In this document: positions 7,051-15,085 of the stretch, in pieces
Layout of the letters: each line of letters begins with the position of its first letter
How positions within the stretch are numbered: position 1 is the stretch's first letter
From: Alkalinema sp. CACIAM 70d
GTDB taxonomy: Bacteria > Cyanobacteriota > Cyanobacteriia > Leptolyngbyales > Leptolyngbyaceae
Direction of reading: 5' to 3'
DNA: 35,301 bases
NCBI GenBank assembly: GCA_002148405.1
Contig: MUGG01000071.1
Location: 1 to 35,301, forward strand
Notes under the pieces: generated by a model
Seen by the model: the letters and a program-made list of their open reading frames with translations, nothing else
What the model was told of the DNA's origin: nothing
Databases searched by the model: none
Position numbers and translations under genes: made by a program

Positions 7051-8586
7051 GGTTACTCGTACCCCCGCTTTAATCTGTCCTGTGGGATGGGTAATGACAG
7101 TGTTACCTTCGGTTAATCCTTGGCATACCTCTGCCGCCGATTCACTGCGTTGCCCAATGGTGATTGATCGCTGCTGCACCACACCATCTTGGACAACAAA
7201 CGTACACCAAGCGGTTTCTTGGCAGCGGAATAGCGCACTGACGGGAACTTGCAACACCTGCTGCCCCTGCCAGACGATAAAACTGACATCCACCCGATAG
7301 GCATCGCCAAAGCGATCGCCGGAGTCGAGAAAATCCCCAATTACATTGACCCGCTGTTCTTCCACACCGAGGGCGGAGACTTTAGTAAAGGCGGACGGTT
7401 CAATTAACCGGACTTTGGCCCGAATTGCTGGGTTTCCGCTGCTTTGGGCAATCAAAATGGGGGTTCCCGGTTTGAGCTTAACGGCGTCGGTGGAGAGGAC
7501 ATCAATGACCAGTTCTAGCTGTTTGAGATTGGCAATTTCAATTAGAGGTGTACCTTCGGTAACGTATTGGGAACTTTTTTGGCGAATCCGTAGGACTTTA
7601 CCAGCGATCGGCGATCGAACCACCGTGCGCTGGGCATCCTTTTGCAATTTAGCTAATTCCGCCTCAGCGCTAGCAATGCGAGCATCGTAAACCCGAAGGA
7701 GATAATCTGGATCAGCCTGTTCTTTTTGCACCACGATCAGCGCTGCCTTAGCCACTTCCACCTCAGAAGCAGTGGCTTGGGCTGCTAGTTTTGCAGCTTC
7801 CAGATCTTTTGCTTTATTAATTGCATTGAGTTCACTGATTTCTCTCGTATTGCGGGAAATGGCCCCTTGGGATTCCAATTGCCGCGATCGCGCCTGATCC
7901 CGTTGGGCTTGTTCCCAATCCGCTTGGGCTTGGGCAACCTGGGCTGCGGCCTGTTGATAGCGGGCCTCTGCAGCTTGGATGCGGGTGCGGGCTTGGTCGA
8001 TCGTTTCTGTTTTAGGACGCTGGGTTGCGACTCCGGCCCGTTCGGCTCGCCATTCTGCCAGTTGGCTGAGGGCCGCTTGTACGGAAGCATTAGCAGGCAA
8101 TGGATCGATCTGAGCCACCACACTGCCCACCTGTACCGTGTCCCCTTCCTCTAGCACAATCCGATCGAGGTGGCCCGCAAGGTCGGCGGCAATGATGTAG
8201 CGATCGCGCACCCGCGTTTTTCCTTCCGCCTGTAACGTGACTTGCAGATCACCTCGACTCACTTGCGCCATATCGACGGGAATGGGTCGAGGCTGAAACG
8301 CCCAAATTGTGGTTGCAATGACCCCGAGCCCTAGGGCACTATAGATTATCGGTTTGAGCGGTAATTTTGGGAATTTGCGTTGAGGCGGGGCGGCAGGCGG
8401 GGCGGGCGATTCAGGCGTTAATACTGCAGGAGTTGAGGATGCGGGAGTGGATAAGGGGGAGGGGGCTAATGAGACAGCGGATAATGGCGACGACGGGGTT
8501 TCCGGTACAGCATCGGGCGGTATCGGCTGGGAATGGGGGGTCGAGTCGGTGAAGGGGCGAAATTGGGTCATCGTAGGATTCTCCAC
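7039..8586 (-). CDS. HlyD-family efflux adaptor (membrane fusion protein)
   Basis: Periplasmic adaptor that bridges an inner-membrane exporter (ABC or RND type) and an outer-membrane channel. In 515 residues it has a Pro/Ser/Ala-rich cytosolic N-terminus (1-75), one transmembrane helix (about 77-98, LKPIIYSALGLGVIATTIWAF), a biotinyl-lipoyl half-motif (GHLDRIVLEEGDTVQVG, about 136-152), a long Ala/Gln-rich coiled-coil hairpin (about 165-320), the second lipoyl half (VVRSPIAGKVLRI) and a beta-barrel domain ending in GQIKAGVRV. No transporter ATPase, RND pump or TolC gene is adjacent, so its partner is unknown. The gene is divergent from the glutathione peroxidase gene. Confidence 0.9.
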   Translation of the reverse strand: MENPTMTQFRPFTDSTPHSQPIPPDAVPETPSSPLSAVSLAPSPLSTPASSTPAVLTPESPAPPAAPPQRKFPKLPLKPIIYSALGLGVIATTIWAFQPRPIPVDMAQVSRGDLQVTLQAEGKTRVRDRYIIAADLAGHLDRIVLEEGDTVQVGSVVAQIDPLPANASVQAALSQLAEWRAERAGVATQRPKTETIDQARTRIQAAEARYQQAAAQVAQAQADWEQAQRDQARSRQLESQGAISRNTREISELNAINKAKDLEAAKLAAQATASEVEVAKAALIVVQKEQADPDYLLRVYDARIASAEAELAKLQKDAQRTVVRSPIAGKVLRIRQKSSQYVTEGTPLIEIANLKQLELVIDVLSTDAVKLKPGTPILIAQSSGNPAIRAKVRLIEPSAFTKVSALGVEEQRVNVIGDFLDSGDRFGDAYRVDVSFIVWQGQQVLQVPVSALFRCQETAWCTFVVQDGVVQQRSITIGQRSESAAEVCQGLTEGNTVITHPTGQIKAGVRVTRSS

Positions 8587-8723
8587 AGTTGTCGCGCTAC
8601 GATCGTCTCGCCTCTACATTGTCATATCCCCGTGAGGAACCTGTGAGGACGGGATTTGCTAAACTAAACGAGGATTTTTTCCACCAGTCATTTCACGATC
8701 GAACCCGCTTAAATTTAAACCCC

Positions 8724-9197
8724 ATGACTAACATTTCCAATATCACTGTCAAAACCATTACGGGTGATGACAAAAAACTGGCAGATTATGCAGGTCAGGT
8801 TCTACTGATTGTCAACGTGGCATCCTACTGCGGCTACACGGGGCAGTACAAGGGATTGGAAGACCTGCAAAAACAATATGCTGACCAAGGGCTTCGGGTG
8901 TTGGGCTTTCCTTGTAACGACTTTGGCATGCAGGAACCCGATTCCAATGAAAAAATTCAGCAGTTTTGTGAAACCCGCTATGGAGTAACGTTTGATTTAT
9001 TCGACAAGGTAAAAATCCTGGGAGCCGATCGCCATCCACTGTATGCAGAACTGACGCAAACGCCGCCCCAAGGAGATGTGAAGTGGAACTTTGAAAAATT
9101 TCTGGTGAACAAACAAGGGGACGTGGTGGCTCGCTATGCCAGCAGTGCAACTCCTGACAGTCTGATTCCAGCGATCGAAGCAGAGTTAGCCAAGTAG
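8724..9197 (+). CDS. Glutathione peroxidase family protein (Cys type)
   Basis: Thiol peroxidase that reduces hydrogen peroxide or lipid hydroperoxides. The 157-residue product has the family motifs: NVASYCGYTGQY with the peroxidatic Cys at about residue 36 in place of selenocysteine, FPCNDFGMQEP with the conserved Gln, and the KWNFEKFLV motif with the conserved Trp. A third Cys lies in IQQFCETRYG. Cyanobacterial members usually use thioredoxin or NADPH-linked donors rather than glutathione. I chose the ATG at 8724 because the homologous domain begins there. The frame stays open to a TTG at 8591, but that would add about 45 unrelated residues. A stem-loop follows at 9249-9276. Confidence 0.93.
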   Translation: MTNISNITVKTITGDDKKLADYAGQVLLIVNVASYCGYTGQYKGLEDLQKQYADQGLRVLGFPCNDFGMQEPDSNEKIQQFCETRYGVTFDLFDKVKILGADRHPLYAELTQTPPQGDVKWNFEKFLVNKQGDVVARYASSATPDSLIPAIEAELAK

Positions 9198-9248
9198 CGC
9201 CACTCGTTTCGTCACTTTCTAACCACCCACCACTGTCTCGTTAAAAGG

Positions 9249-9276
9249 GGCTGGGAGTCCGATCGGGCTCCCAGCC
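9249..9276 (+). terminator. Stem-loop after glutathione peroxidase gene
   Basis: Perfect 9-bp stem GGCTGGGAG (9249-9257) and CTCCCAGCC (9268-9276) with a 10-nt loop. There is no clear T run on the plus strand; the minus-strand side reads into CCTTTTAA. It may terminate the peroxidase transcript weakly. Confidence 0.5.
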
Positions 9277-9344
9277 TATCTAGTTCAGGATTCAACAGTA
9301 CAATAGAGGGCAATGACCTTTGAACAAGCTAGTTGGATTCGGCT

Positions 9345-11129
9345 ATGGTGGGACTTTTTCGGCGCAAAACATGGAAATGGGTGGCTCTCTGGGCCACGAT
9401 CGCCCTCTGCCTTGCGTTACAATTAGCAGCCTGTAGTCCTACCACATTCAAAAGCCAAGCTGCCCGCGTTCCTGAACTGATCATTAGCCAAACTGGAAAT
9501 CCTAAAACCTTCAACTACGCGCTGAGTAACGAAAGCCCTAATGTCTTCGGTTACCTTTATGAAGGTTTGATCAACGAAAACACCTTGACTGGCGAACTAG
9601 AACCTATCCAAGCAGAGTCCTGGGAAGTTTCGCCCGATCAAAAACGAGTGATTGTGACCCTGCGCCCCGGACTGAAATGGTCGGATGGGCAACCACTAAC
9701 GGTAGATGATGTGGTGTTTAGTTTTCAGGATGTGTATTTCAATCCTGACATTCCAACGGATATTCAAGACGTTCTCAAAATCGGCAAAGATCGCAAATTG
9801 CCCACCATTCGTAAGATTGACGATCGGCGAGTGGAATTTACCACCCCAGAACCCTTTGCGCCTTTTTTGCGCCAACTGGGCCTCGCCATTTTGCCGAAGC
9901 ATTTGTTGGAATCAACAGTGCGGGAAAAAGTGGATGGCAAGCCCAAATTTATGTCCACTTGGACAACGGAAACCGATCCTCGACAAATTGTCTGTAATGG
10001 CATGTATGTGCTGGACAGCTACACGCCGAATCAGCGCGTGATTTTCAAACGCAATCCCTACTACTGGCGCAAGGATCAGCAAAATCAGCAGCAACCCTAT
10101 ATCGAACGAATTGTTTGGAAGTCTGTGGAAAACCAAAATACAGAATTACAACAGTTCCGTTCCGGGGGGCCAGATCTCGTAGAACCCATTCGTCCAGAGG
10201 ATTTCGCGCTGTTGAAGCAAGAGGAAAAACGGGGTAAATTTACACTTTATGTGGGTGGGCCGCGTCAGATTTTCACCTTTGTTGCCTTTAACCTTAACCA
10301 GGGAAAACGTAACGGTAAGCCCTTAGTTGATCCGGTGAAATCCAAGTGGTTTAACAATGTAAAATTCCGCCAAGCGGTAGCTTATGCATTGGATCTCGAT
10401 CGTATGAACACCAACCTGTTTCGCGGTCTGGGCACACGGGTGCATTCTAGCATTGTGCAGCAAAGCCCCTTTTATTTACCACCAGAGAAGGGACTGAAAA
10501 CCTACAGCTACAATCCAGAACGGGCGCGGCAAATTCTACAATCCGCTGGGTTTAAATATACGAGTGACAACAGATTAGTAGACGCTGACGGCAATCCTGT
10601 GAAGTTCACAATGACCACCAATGCGAGTAACGTGTTGCGGGTGCAAATGATTTCGCAAATTAAACAGGACTTAGCCCAGATTGGCATGGAAGTGGCTCTG
10701 AGCGCGATCGACTTTAATGTACTCAGTGACAAAGTGGATAACTCCATGGACTGGGATGCAGTGCTGATGGCCTATGGGGGCGGAGGCCTTGACCCCCATG
10801 GCGGTTCCAATATGTGGCTGACTGACGGACGATCGCACCTGTTCAACCAAAAACCAGGGCCGTCGGCCCCTCCGGTGGAAGGACGGGTCGTGTCCGATTG
10901 GGAAAAGGAGATTGAGCAACTCTACATCAAAGGGGCCCAGGAACTGGATGAAACGAAGCGTAAACAGATTTACAACCAGTTTCAACAAATCGCCCAAGAA
11001 CAAGTGCCGTTTATTTACCTCGTCAATGCGCGGATTATGGCAGCGGTGCGCGATCGGGTCAAAGGCATTCGCTATCCAGAAGGCGGTGAAGCCCTATGGA
11101 ATCTCTATGAGTTGAAGGTGGAAGACTGA
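9345..11129 (+). CDS. Peptide ABC transporter substrate-binding lipoprotein (SBP_bac_5)
   Basis: Periplasmic, lipid-anchored binding protein of the DppA/OppA family, 594 residues from the ATG at 9345 (a TTG at 9333 would add four). An n-region RRKTWKW, a hydrophobic stretch and the lipobox LQLAAC put the lipid-modified Cys near residue 30. Family hallmarks follow: an ISQTGNPKTFNYAL first strand, the signature LRPGLKWSDGQPLTVDDVVFS near 105-125, and YSYNPERARQILQSAGF near 385. Its stop overlaps by one base the ATG of a paralogue with the same architecture, so the two are cotranscribed and probably arose by tandem duplication. No permease or ATPase gene is present nearby, so the ligand (peptide, nickel chelate, other) is undetermined. 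Confidence 0.9.
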   Translation: MVGLFRRKTWKWVALWATIALCLALQLAACSPTTFKSQAARVPELIISQTGNPKTFNYALSNESPNVFGYLYEGLINENTLTGELEPIQAESWEVSPDQKRVIVTLRPGLKWSDGQPLTVDDVVFSFQDVYFNPDIPTDIQDVLKIGKDRKLPTIRKIDDRRVEFTTPEPFAPFLRQLGLAILPKHLLESTVREKVDGKPKFMSTWTTETDPRQIVCNGMYVLDSYTPNQRVIFKRNPYYWRKDQQNQQQPYIERIVWKSVENQNTELQQFRSGGPDLVEPIRPEDFALLKQEEKRGKFTLYVGGPRQIFTFVAFNLNQGKRNGKPLVDPVKSKWFNNVKFRQAVAYALDLDRMNTNLFRGLGTRVHSSIVQQSPFYLPPEKGLKTYSYNPERARQILQSAGFKYTSDNRLVDADGNPVKFTMTTNASNVLRVQMISQIKQDLAQIGMEVALSAIDFNVLSDKVDNSMDWDAVLMAYGGGGLDPHGGSNMWLTDGRSHLFNQKPGPSAPPVEGRVVSDWEKEIEQLYIKGAQELDETKRKQIYNQFQQIAQEQVPFIYLVNARIMAAVRDRVKGIRYPEGGEALWNLYELKVED

Positions 11130-12928
11130 TGGTGAGTTTTCCAAAACCGTTAGGGATCGGTTTAGGTTCGGGATTGCTAGCCTTGATGCTATGCGGCTGT
11201 AATCCCCATCGCTGGGCAAAAGAATCTGAAACCACACTGCGATTGCTAACCCCGATCGATCCCAAAACCTTTAATTACGCCAACAGTGCCTCGGTACCCA
11301 ATATTTTTCTGTTTAGCCATGAGGGCTTGACCCGTGAAAACGGCATGACTGGGGAAGTAGAACCCGCACTGGCAGAGAAATGGGAGTTTTCGCCGGATAA
11401 GAAGAAGGTGGTCTTTACCCTACGGCCAGGGCTGCGCTGGTCCGATGGGCACCCACTAACCGCAGCAGATGTGGTGTTTACCTACAACGAGATTGTTTTT
11501 AATGAGAAGGTGCCGATCGAATCCAAGGATCAAATTCGCATTGGTGCAAAGGGTGAGTTTCCCAAAGTCCGGCAACTGGACGATCGACGGGTGGAGTTTA
11601 CCTTTCCCGAACCGTTTTCGCCCTTTCTACACACGACCACCGGAGGCCGCACGGGGTCGGTCGCGATTCTGCCAAAACATAAGCTAGAGCGATCGCTGAA
11701 GGAAGTTGACCAGAAGGGTAATCCAAAGTTTCTCAGTACTTGGGGCACGGATACCGATCCGAAGGAGGTTGTCGTCAATGGCCCTTACATGCTGGAAAGT
11801 TATACGACGGGACAGCGGGTGATTTTTCGCCGCAATCCCTACTACTGGCGCAAGGGAAAGGCTGGAGAAACGCTGCCGAAAATTGAAAAAATCATTTGGA
11901 AGGTGATCGAAAATCAAGATCTGCAATTGCTGAAATTTCGATCGGGCGATTTAGATGTAATGGGCGATGCTCGTCCTTTGAAAGCAGAATATTACGCATT
12001 GCTGAAACGGGAAGAGCAACGGGGTAATTTTCGCCTAATGGATGGGGGGCCTTGGTCAGGGGTATTGCAGTTTGTATTCAATCTGAGTACGGCTAAAAAT
12101 AAAGATGGCAAACCCTTTGTTGATCCGAAAAAATCCCGCTGGTTCAACAACAAGCTGTTTCGCCAAGCGGTTGCCTATAGCATTGACAAGGAACGGATCA
12201 ATAACAATATCTTTCGGGGTTTAGGGGTTGTTCAACATTCCCCTGTATCCGTGCAAAGTCCCTTTTATCTTTCTCCCCAGCAGGGCTTAAAAACCTACGC
12301 TCACAATCCAGCGAAGGCCAAGGAATTACTGCAACAAGCGGGTTTTCGCTACAATGCCCAGGGCGAACTCTTCGACGATCGGGGCAATCGCGTTGAGTTT
12401 GAACTGATCACCAACGCTAATAACCTAGTACGAGTGGCGATCGCGGCGCAGGTGCAGCAGGATTTGAACAAAATTGGAATGAAGGTGAATTTCCAAGCGA
12501 TTAACTTTAATGTGCTGGTGGACAAAATTAATAGTTCGCGGGATTGGGATACCCATATGGTGGGGTTTGAGGGCGGTGTGGAACCTCATTTGGTGGCAAA
12601 CCTGTGGATGAGCAGCGGCGGTTCCCATTCGTTTAATCTCAAGCAGCAACCAGGGCAGCCTCCCATTCAGGATTATGCCCCGAAGCCCTTTGAAGTGGAA
12701 ATCGATCGCCTGTTCCGGGAAGGGGCGCGAGAATTTGACCTGGCCAAACGCAAAAAAATCTATGGGCAATTTCAGCAACTGGTGCAGGAAGAGTTACCGA
12801 TTATTCATTTGGTCAACGATCGGGCGTTGATGGCGGTGCGTAACCCCGTGCAGGGCTTGCAATACAACGGTTTGCCCTTTTGGGGACTGTGGAATATCGA
12901 TGAACTCTACCTAACCCAATCCCGTTAG
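11129..12928 (+). CDS. Paralogous peptide ABC transporter substrate-binding lipoprotein
   Basis: Second SBP_bac_5 protein of 599 residues in the pair. It has a short signal peptide with lipobox LMLCGC (Cys near residue 25), then the LRLLTPIDPKTFNYAN first strand and the LRPGLRWSDGHPLTAADVVF signature. Long stretches match the upstream protein almost word for word (for example PFYLSPQQGLKTYAHNP against PFYLPPEKGLKTYSYNP, and RNPYYWRKG), showing a recent common origin. The start codon shares one base with the upstream stop (TGATG), implying translational coupling. It converges on a Uma2-type gene 32 bp away. Differences cluster in the ligand-facing middle part, so the two may bind different substrates; that is inference. 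Confidence 0.9.
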   Translation: MVSFPKPLGIGLGSGLLALMLCGCNPHRWAKESETTLRLLTPIDPKTFNYANSASVPNIFLFSHEGLTRENGMTGEVEPALAEKWEFSPDKKKVVFTLRPGLRWSDGHPLTAADVVFTYNEIVFNEKVPIESKDQIRIGAKGEFPKVRQLDDRRVEFTFPEPFSPFLHTTTGGRTGSVAILPKHKLERSLKEVDQKGNPKFLSTWGTDTDPKEVVVNGPYMLESYTTGQRVIFRRNPYYWRKGKAGETLPKIEKIIWKVIENQDLQLLKFRSGDLDVMGDARPLKAEYYALLKREEQRGNFRLMDGGPWSGVLQFVFNLSTAKNKDGKPFVDPKKSRWFNNKLFRQAVAYSIDKERINNNIFRGLGVVQHSPVSVQSPFYLSPQQGLKTYAHNPAKAKELLQQAGFRYNAQGELFDDRGNRVEFELITNANNLVRVAIAAQVQQDLNKIGMKVNFQAINFNVLVDKINSSRDWDTHMVGFEGGVEPHLVANLWMSSGGSHSFNLKQQPGQPPIQDYAPKPFEVEIDRLFREGAREFDLAKRKKIYGQFQQLVQEELPIIHLVNDRALMAVRNPVQGLQYNGLPFWGLWNIDELYLTQSR

Positions 12929-12932
12929 CAGG

Positions 12933-12962
12933 GTAGCGAAGAAATTTGTAGCGAGGAAATTT
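12933..12962. repeat. 15-bp tandem duplication between convergent genes
   Basis: GTAGCGAAGAAATTT (12933-12947) is followed directly by GTAGCGAGGAAATTT (12948-12962), one mismatch. It fills the spacer between the two convergent genes and reaches the stop codon of the Uma2 gene. Confidence 0.9.
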
Positions 12963-13692
12963 ACAGCGTCGTGGGATCGATGCCCAGTTCTTGGAGTTTA
13001 GCCGCCAAGCGATCGGCCCGGTCTTTCTCAGCATCAGCTCTATCTTTTTCTGCATCGGCCCGCTGCTTTTCGGCTTGGGCCTGTTGGCCGAGTTCGGTAA
13101 AGGTTAAAAACCGCTGACCTTGGGGATCGTAAAGTTCCAACCCAGCCGCCCCGATCGCAAATCGAATGCCCAGCCGAGGACTGACCCAGCCTTCCATTTC
13201 TTCAATAATCGTTAAGTATTGCCTGGATGACTCCGCCGATTCTGCCCCCCGCAGCCAACCCATGAGATCGATCGTGTCGGGATCGTACAGGTAATATTCC
13301 TCCACGCCGTATTGTTGGTAGAACTGAAACTTTTTCGCCATTTCTTTAAGGCGGTTTCCCGGCGAGAGGATTTCAAACACGACCTGTGGGGCCAGGTTGT
13401 CTTCCTGCCATTGCTGATAGGAGCCTCGGTAGCCCTTGGGACGGCCAAACACGACCATGGCATCGGGAGCCTGCCGCAGTTTGTTATTGCCTTCCACGGG
13501 ATACCAGAGCAAATCCCCAGCGACAAAAACATTGGCATCGTTGGCAAATAAAAGTTCCAGATTTTCCTTAATGGTCACAATCCATTGAAATTGCAAGGTA
13601 TTGTCGGCCATGGGTTGCCCATCGCTGTCGGGGTAGTGAATTTCGGGACGATCGCTGGCAGTGGGTTGGGGCTGATTTAGTTGGGTAACCAT
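12961..13692 (-). CDS. Uma2 family (DUF820) restriction-endonuclease-fold protein with charged coiled-coil tail
   Basis: PD-(D/E)xK-fold protein of a family hugely expanded in cyanobacteria, 243 residues. The fold's catalytic positions are visible: Asp in APDAMVVFG (near 77-80), Glu in VVFEILSPG (near 108), and a Lys in MAKKFQFYQQYG. The core ends with a LELYDPQGQRFLTF strand. It is followed by a Lys/Arg/Asp/Glu heptad-like tail with the near-repeat ADAEKDR (twice), then RLAAKLQELGIDP, as is usual for the Uma2 C-terminus. Biological function is not established for the family; nuclease activity is predicted by fold only. A second, distinct Uma2 gene starts at 34785. Confidence 0.88.
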   Translation of the reverse strand: MVTQLNQPQPTASDRPEIHYPDSDGQPMADNTLQFQWIVTIKENLELLFANDANVFVAGDLLWYPVEGNNKLRQAPDAMVVFGRPKGYRGSYQQWQEDNLAPQVVFEILSPGNRLKEMAKKFQFYQQYGVEEYYLYDPDTIDLMGWLRGAESAESSRQYLTIIEEMEGWVSPRLGIRFAIGAAGLELYDPQGQRFLTFTELGQQAQAEKQRADAEKDRADAEKDRADRLAAKLQELGIDPTTL

Positions 13693-13809
13693 GGTGCCCT
13701 CGTGATAGGAGATGGGGTGGGGTGGACGATAGAATTCCGGTGGGGTGGGGCGAGAAGGGGGTAAGTCAATGGTAGGTTAGTTCCAGTGTAATTGATTTTC
13801 TGCCGCACT

Positions 13810-14604
13810 ATGACCCACCCGGAACAGATTCGATCGCTGCTGCAAGCTGTTGCCCAAGGCCATCTCAGTCCCGATCAAGCGTTGGAAAATCTCAAGGATC
13901 TCGCCTTTGAAAAGGTGGGGGATTTTGCCCATGTGGATCACCATCGGGCCATTCGGACGGGGTTTCCGGAAGTGATTTGGGGGCCGGGAAAAACGCCGGA
14001 ACAAATTGCCCAAATTATGGAGTCGATGCGCGATCGGGCGTCGGTGGTGATGGCGACGCGGGTGGAGCGGGAGGTCTACGATTGGATTCAGCAAATGGTG
14101 CCGCAGGTGGAATACTTCGATCGAGCGAAGATTTGTGCATTGCGATCGGCTCCTCCGCAACCCATTCCGGGAACGATCGGCATTCTGTCAGCGGGGACAG
14201 CGGATTTACCAGTGGCGGAGGAAGCAGCCATTACAGCGGAGTTGTCGGGGTGTTCTGTGAAGCGCTTGTGGGATGTGGGTGTAGCGGGAATTCATCGCTT
14301 ATTAAGCAATCGTCATGTGATTGCCGATGCTGATGTGTTGATTGTAGTTGCAGGGATGGAGGGCGCATTGCCCAGTGTGGTGGGTGGGTTAGCGGATTGT
14401 CCGGTGATTGCTGTGCCGACTAGTGTTGGTTATGGAGCTAGTTTTAATGGATTAGCAGCATTGCTAGGCATGTTGAATTCCTGTGCAGCGGGGATTGGTG
14501 TAGTGAATATTGATAATGGATTTGGGGCGGCGATGCTGGCGGGGCAGATTTTAAGGACAGCCGATCGATTACGAGATCGATCGTTGGGACAGCAAAGGAT
14601 CTAG
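13810..14604 (+). CDS. larB: Nickel pincer cofactor biosynthesis protein LarB
   Basis: LarB carboxylates and hydrolyses nicotinic acid adenine dinucleotide in the first step of nickel-pincer nucleotide synthesis, the cofactor of lactate racemase and relatives. The 264-residue protein has the two-part family layout: an N-terminal helical part (LLQAVAQGHLSPDQALENLKDL, GFPEVIWGPGKTPEQI) and a PurE/AIR-carboxylase-like C-terminal domain (GILSAGTADLPVAEEA, DADVLIVVAGMEGALPSVV, VPTSVGYGASFNG). Start: the ATG at 13810 follows the homologous start; an upstream TTG at 13792 adds only six residues. larC and larE are not in the window, so the dependent enzyme is unknown. Scattered lar genes are usual in cyanobacteria. 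Confidence 0.92.
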   Translation: MTHPEQIRSLLQAVAQGHLSPDQALENLKDLAFEKVGDFAHVDHHRAIRTGFPEVIWGPGKTPEQIAQIMESMRDRASVVMATRVEREVYDWIQQMVPQVEYFDRAKICALRSAPPQPIPGTIGILSAGTADLPVAEEAAITAELSGCSVKRLWDVGVAGIHRLLSNRHVIADADVLIVVAGMEGALPSVVGGLADCPVIAVPTSVGYGASFNGLAALLGMLNSCAAGIGVVNIDNGFGAAMLAGQILRTADRLRDRSLGQQRI

Positions 14605-14690
14605 AACCGGGGATGCAGCCGAGCTCACTCCCTTGTTAGGTGTTTTACATTAAGCTATAAGCAGGATTACCTTCATCTATTCACTTCTTA

Positions 14691-14710
14691 TCGAGTCAAA
14701 TTGAGTCAAA
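14691..14710. repeat. 10-bp tandem repeat upstream of sipA
   Basis: TCGAGTCAAA followed by TTGAGTCAAA, ending 4 bp before the sipA start codon; no good Shine-Dalgarno sequence is visible there. Confidence 0.7.
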
Positions 14711-14714
14711 CGTT

Positions 14715-14945
14715 ATGTCAAAAGAATTCCCGATCGGTGCCAAGGTTCGATTGATTAAACAACCGCCCTACGTTAAAACCGCAGAACCCAAACCGATGCT
14801 GCGGCCCTCTCAAGTTCTTTGTGTGGGAGAAGAGGGCATTGTTTTAGATCGATATCCCAGCGATACTTGGGGCATTCGGTTTGAGCGGGGAGCCTTCCTG
14901 CTCGATAGCCAGTACCTTGAACTGGTCATTCCCGAACACTCCTAA
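14715..14945 (+). CDS. sipA: Regulatory protein SipA (DUF3148, NblS-interacting)
   Basis: Small SH3-like regulatory protein, 76 residues, that in Synechococcus and Synechocystis binds the ATP-binding domain of the essential sensor kinase NblS/Hik33, and so affects stress and light responses. The whole length matches the family: FPIGAKVRLIKQPPYVKTAEP, PMLRPSQVL, GEEGIVLDR, and the end WGIRFERGAFLLDSQYLEL. It lies downstream of larB on the same strand and converges on a histidine-kinase-like gene whose own ATP site is degenerate. Any link between those two neighbours is inference. Confidence 0.93.
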   Translation: MSKEFPIGAKVRLIKQPPYVKTAEPKPMLRPSQVLCVGEEGIVLDRYPSDTWGIRFERGAFLLDSQYLELVIPEHS

Positions 14946-14989
14946 CGGCTCCCAATTGACCCACGATCGTCAAGGCTTAATCTCTCCTT

Positions 14990-15085
14990 CGGGTAGTTAT
15001 CGCAACGGATAGTTATCACAACATAGTTATCGCATCGGGTAGTTATCGCAACGGATAGTTATCACAACATAGTTATCGCAACGGA
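14990..15085. repeat. Composite tandem repeat: 46-bp unit made of three TAGTTATC(G/A)CA sub-units
   Basis: Six copies of a TAGTTATC(G/A)CA-based sub-unit, spaced 14-16 bp, form a 46-bp higher-order unit (starts at 14990 and 15036) present about twice. The last sub-unit runs into the stop codon of the minus-strand kinase-like gene at 15073-15075. The array separates the convergent sipA and kinase-like genes. It is too short and too continuous to be a CRISPR array. Confidence 0.92.

Noticed and set aside
14990..15085. Possible CRISPR array
   Set aside because: Units are continuous at 14-16 bp with no unique spacers between them, and no cas gene is present.
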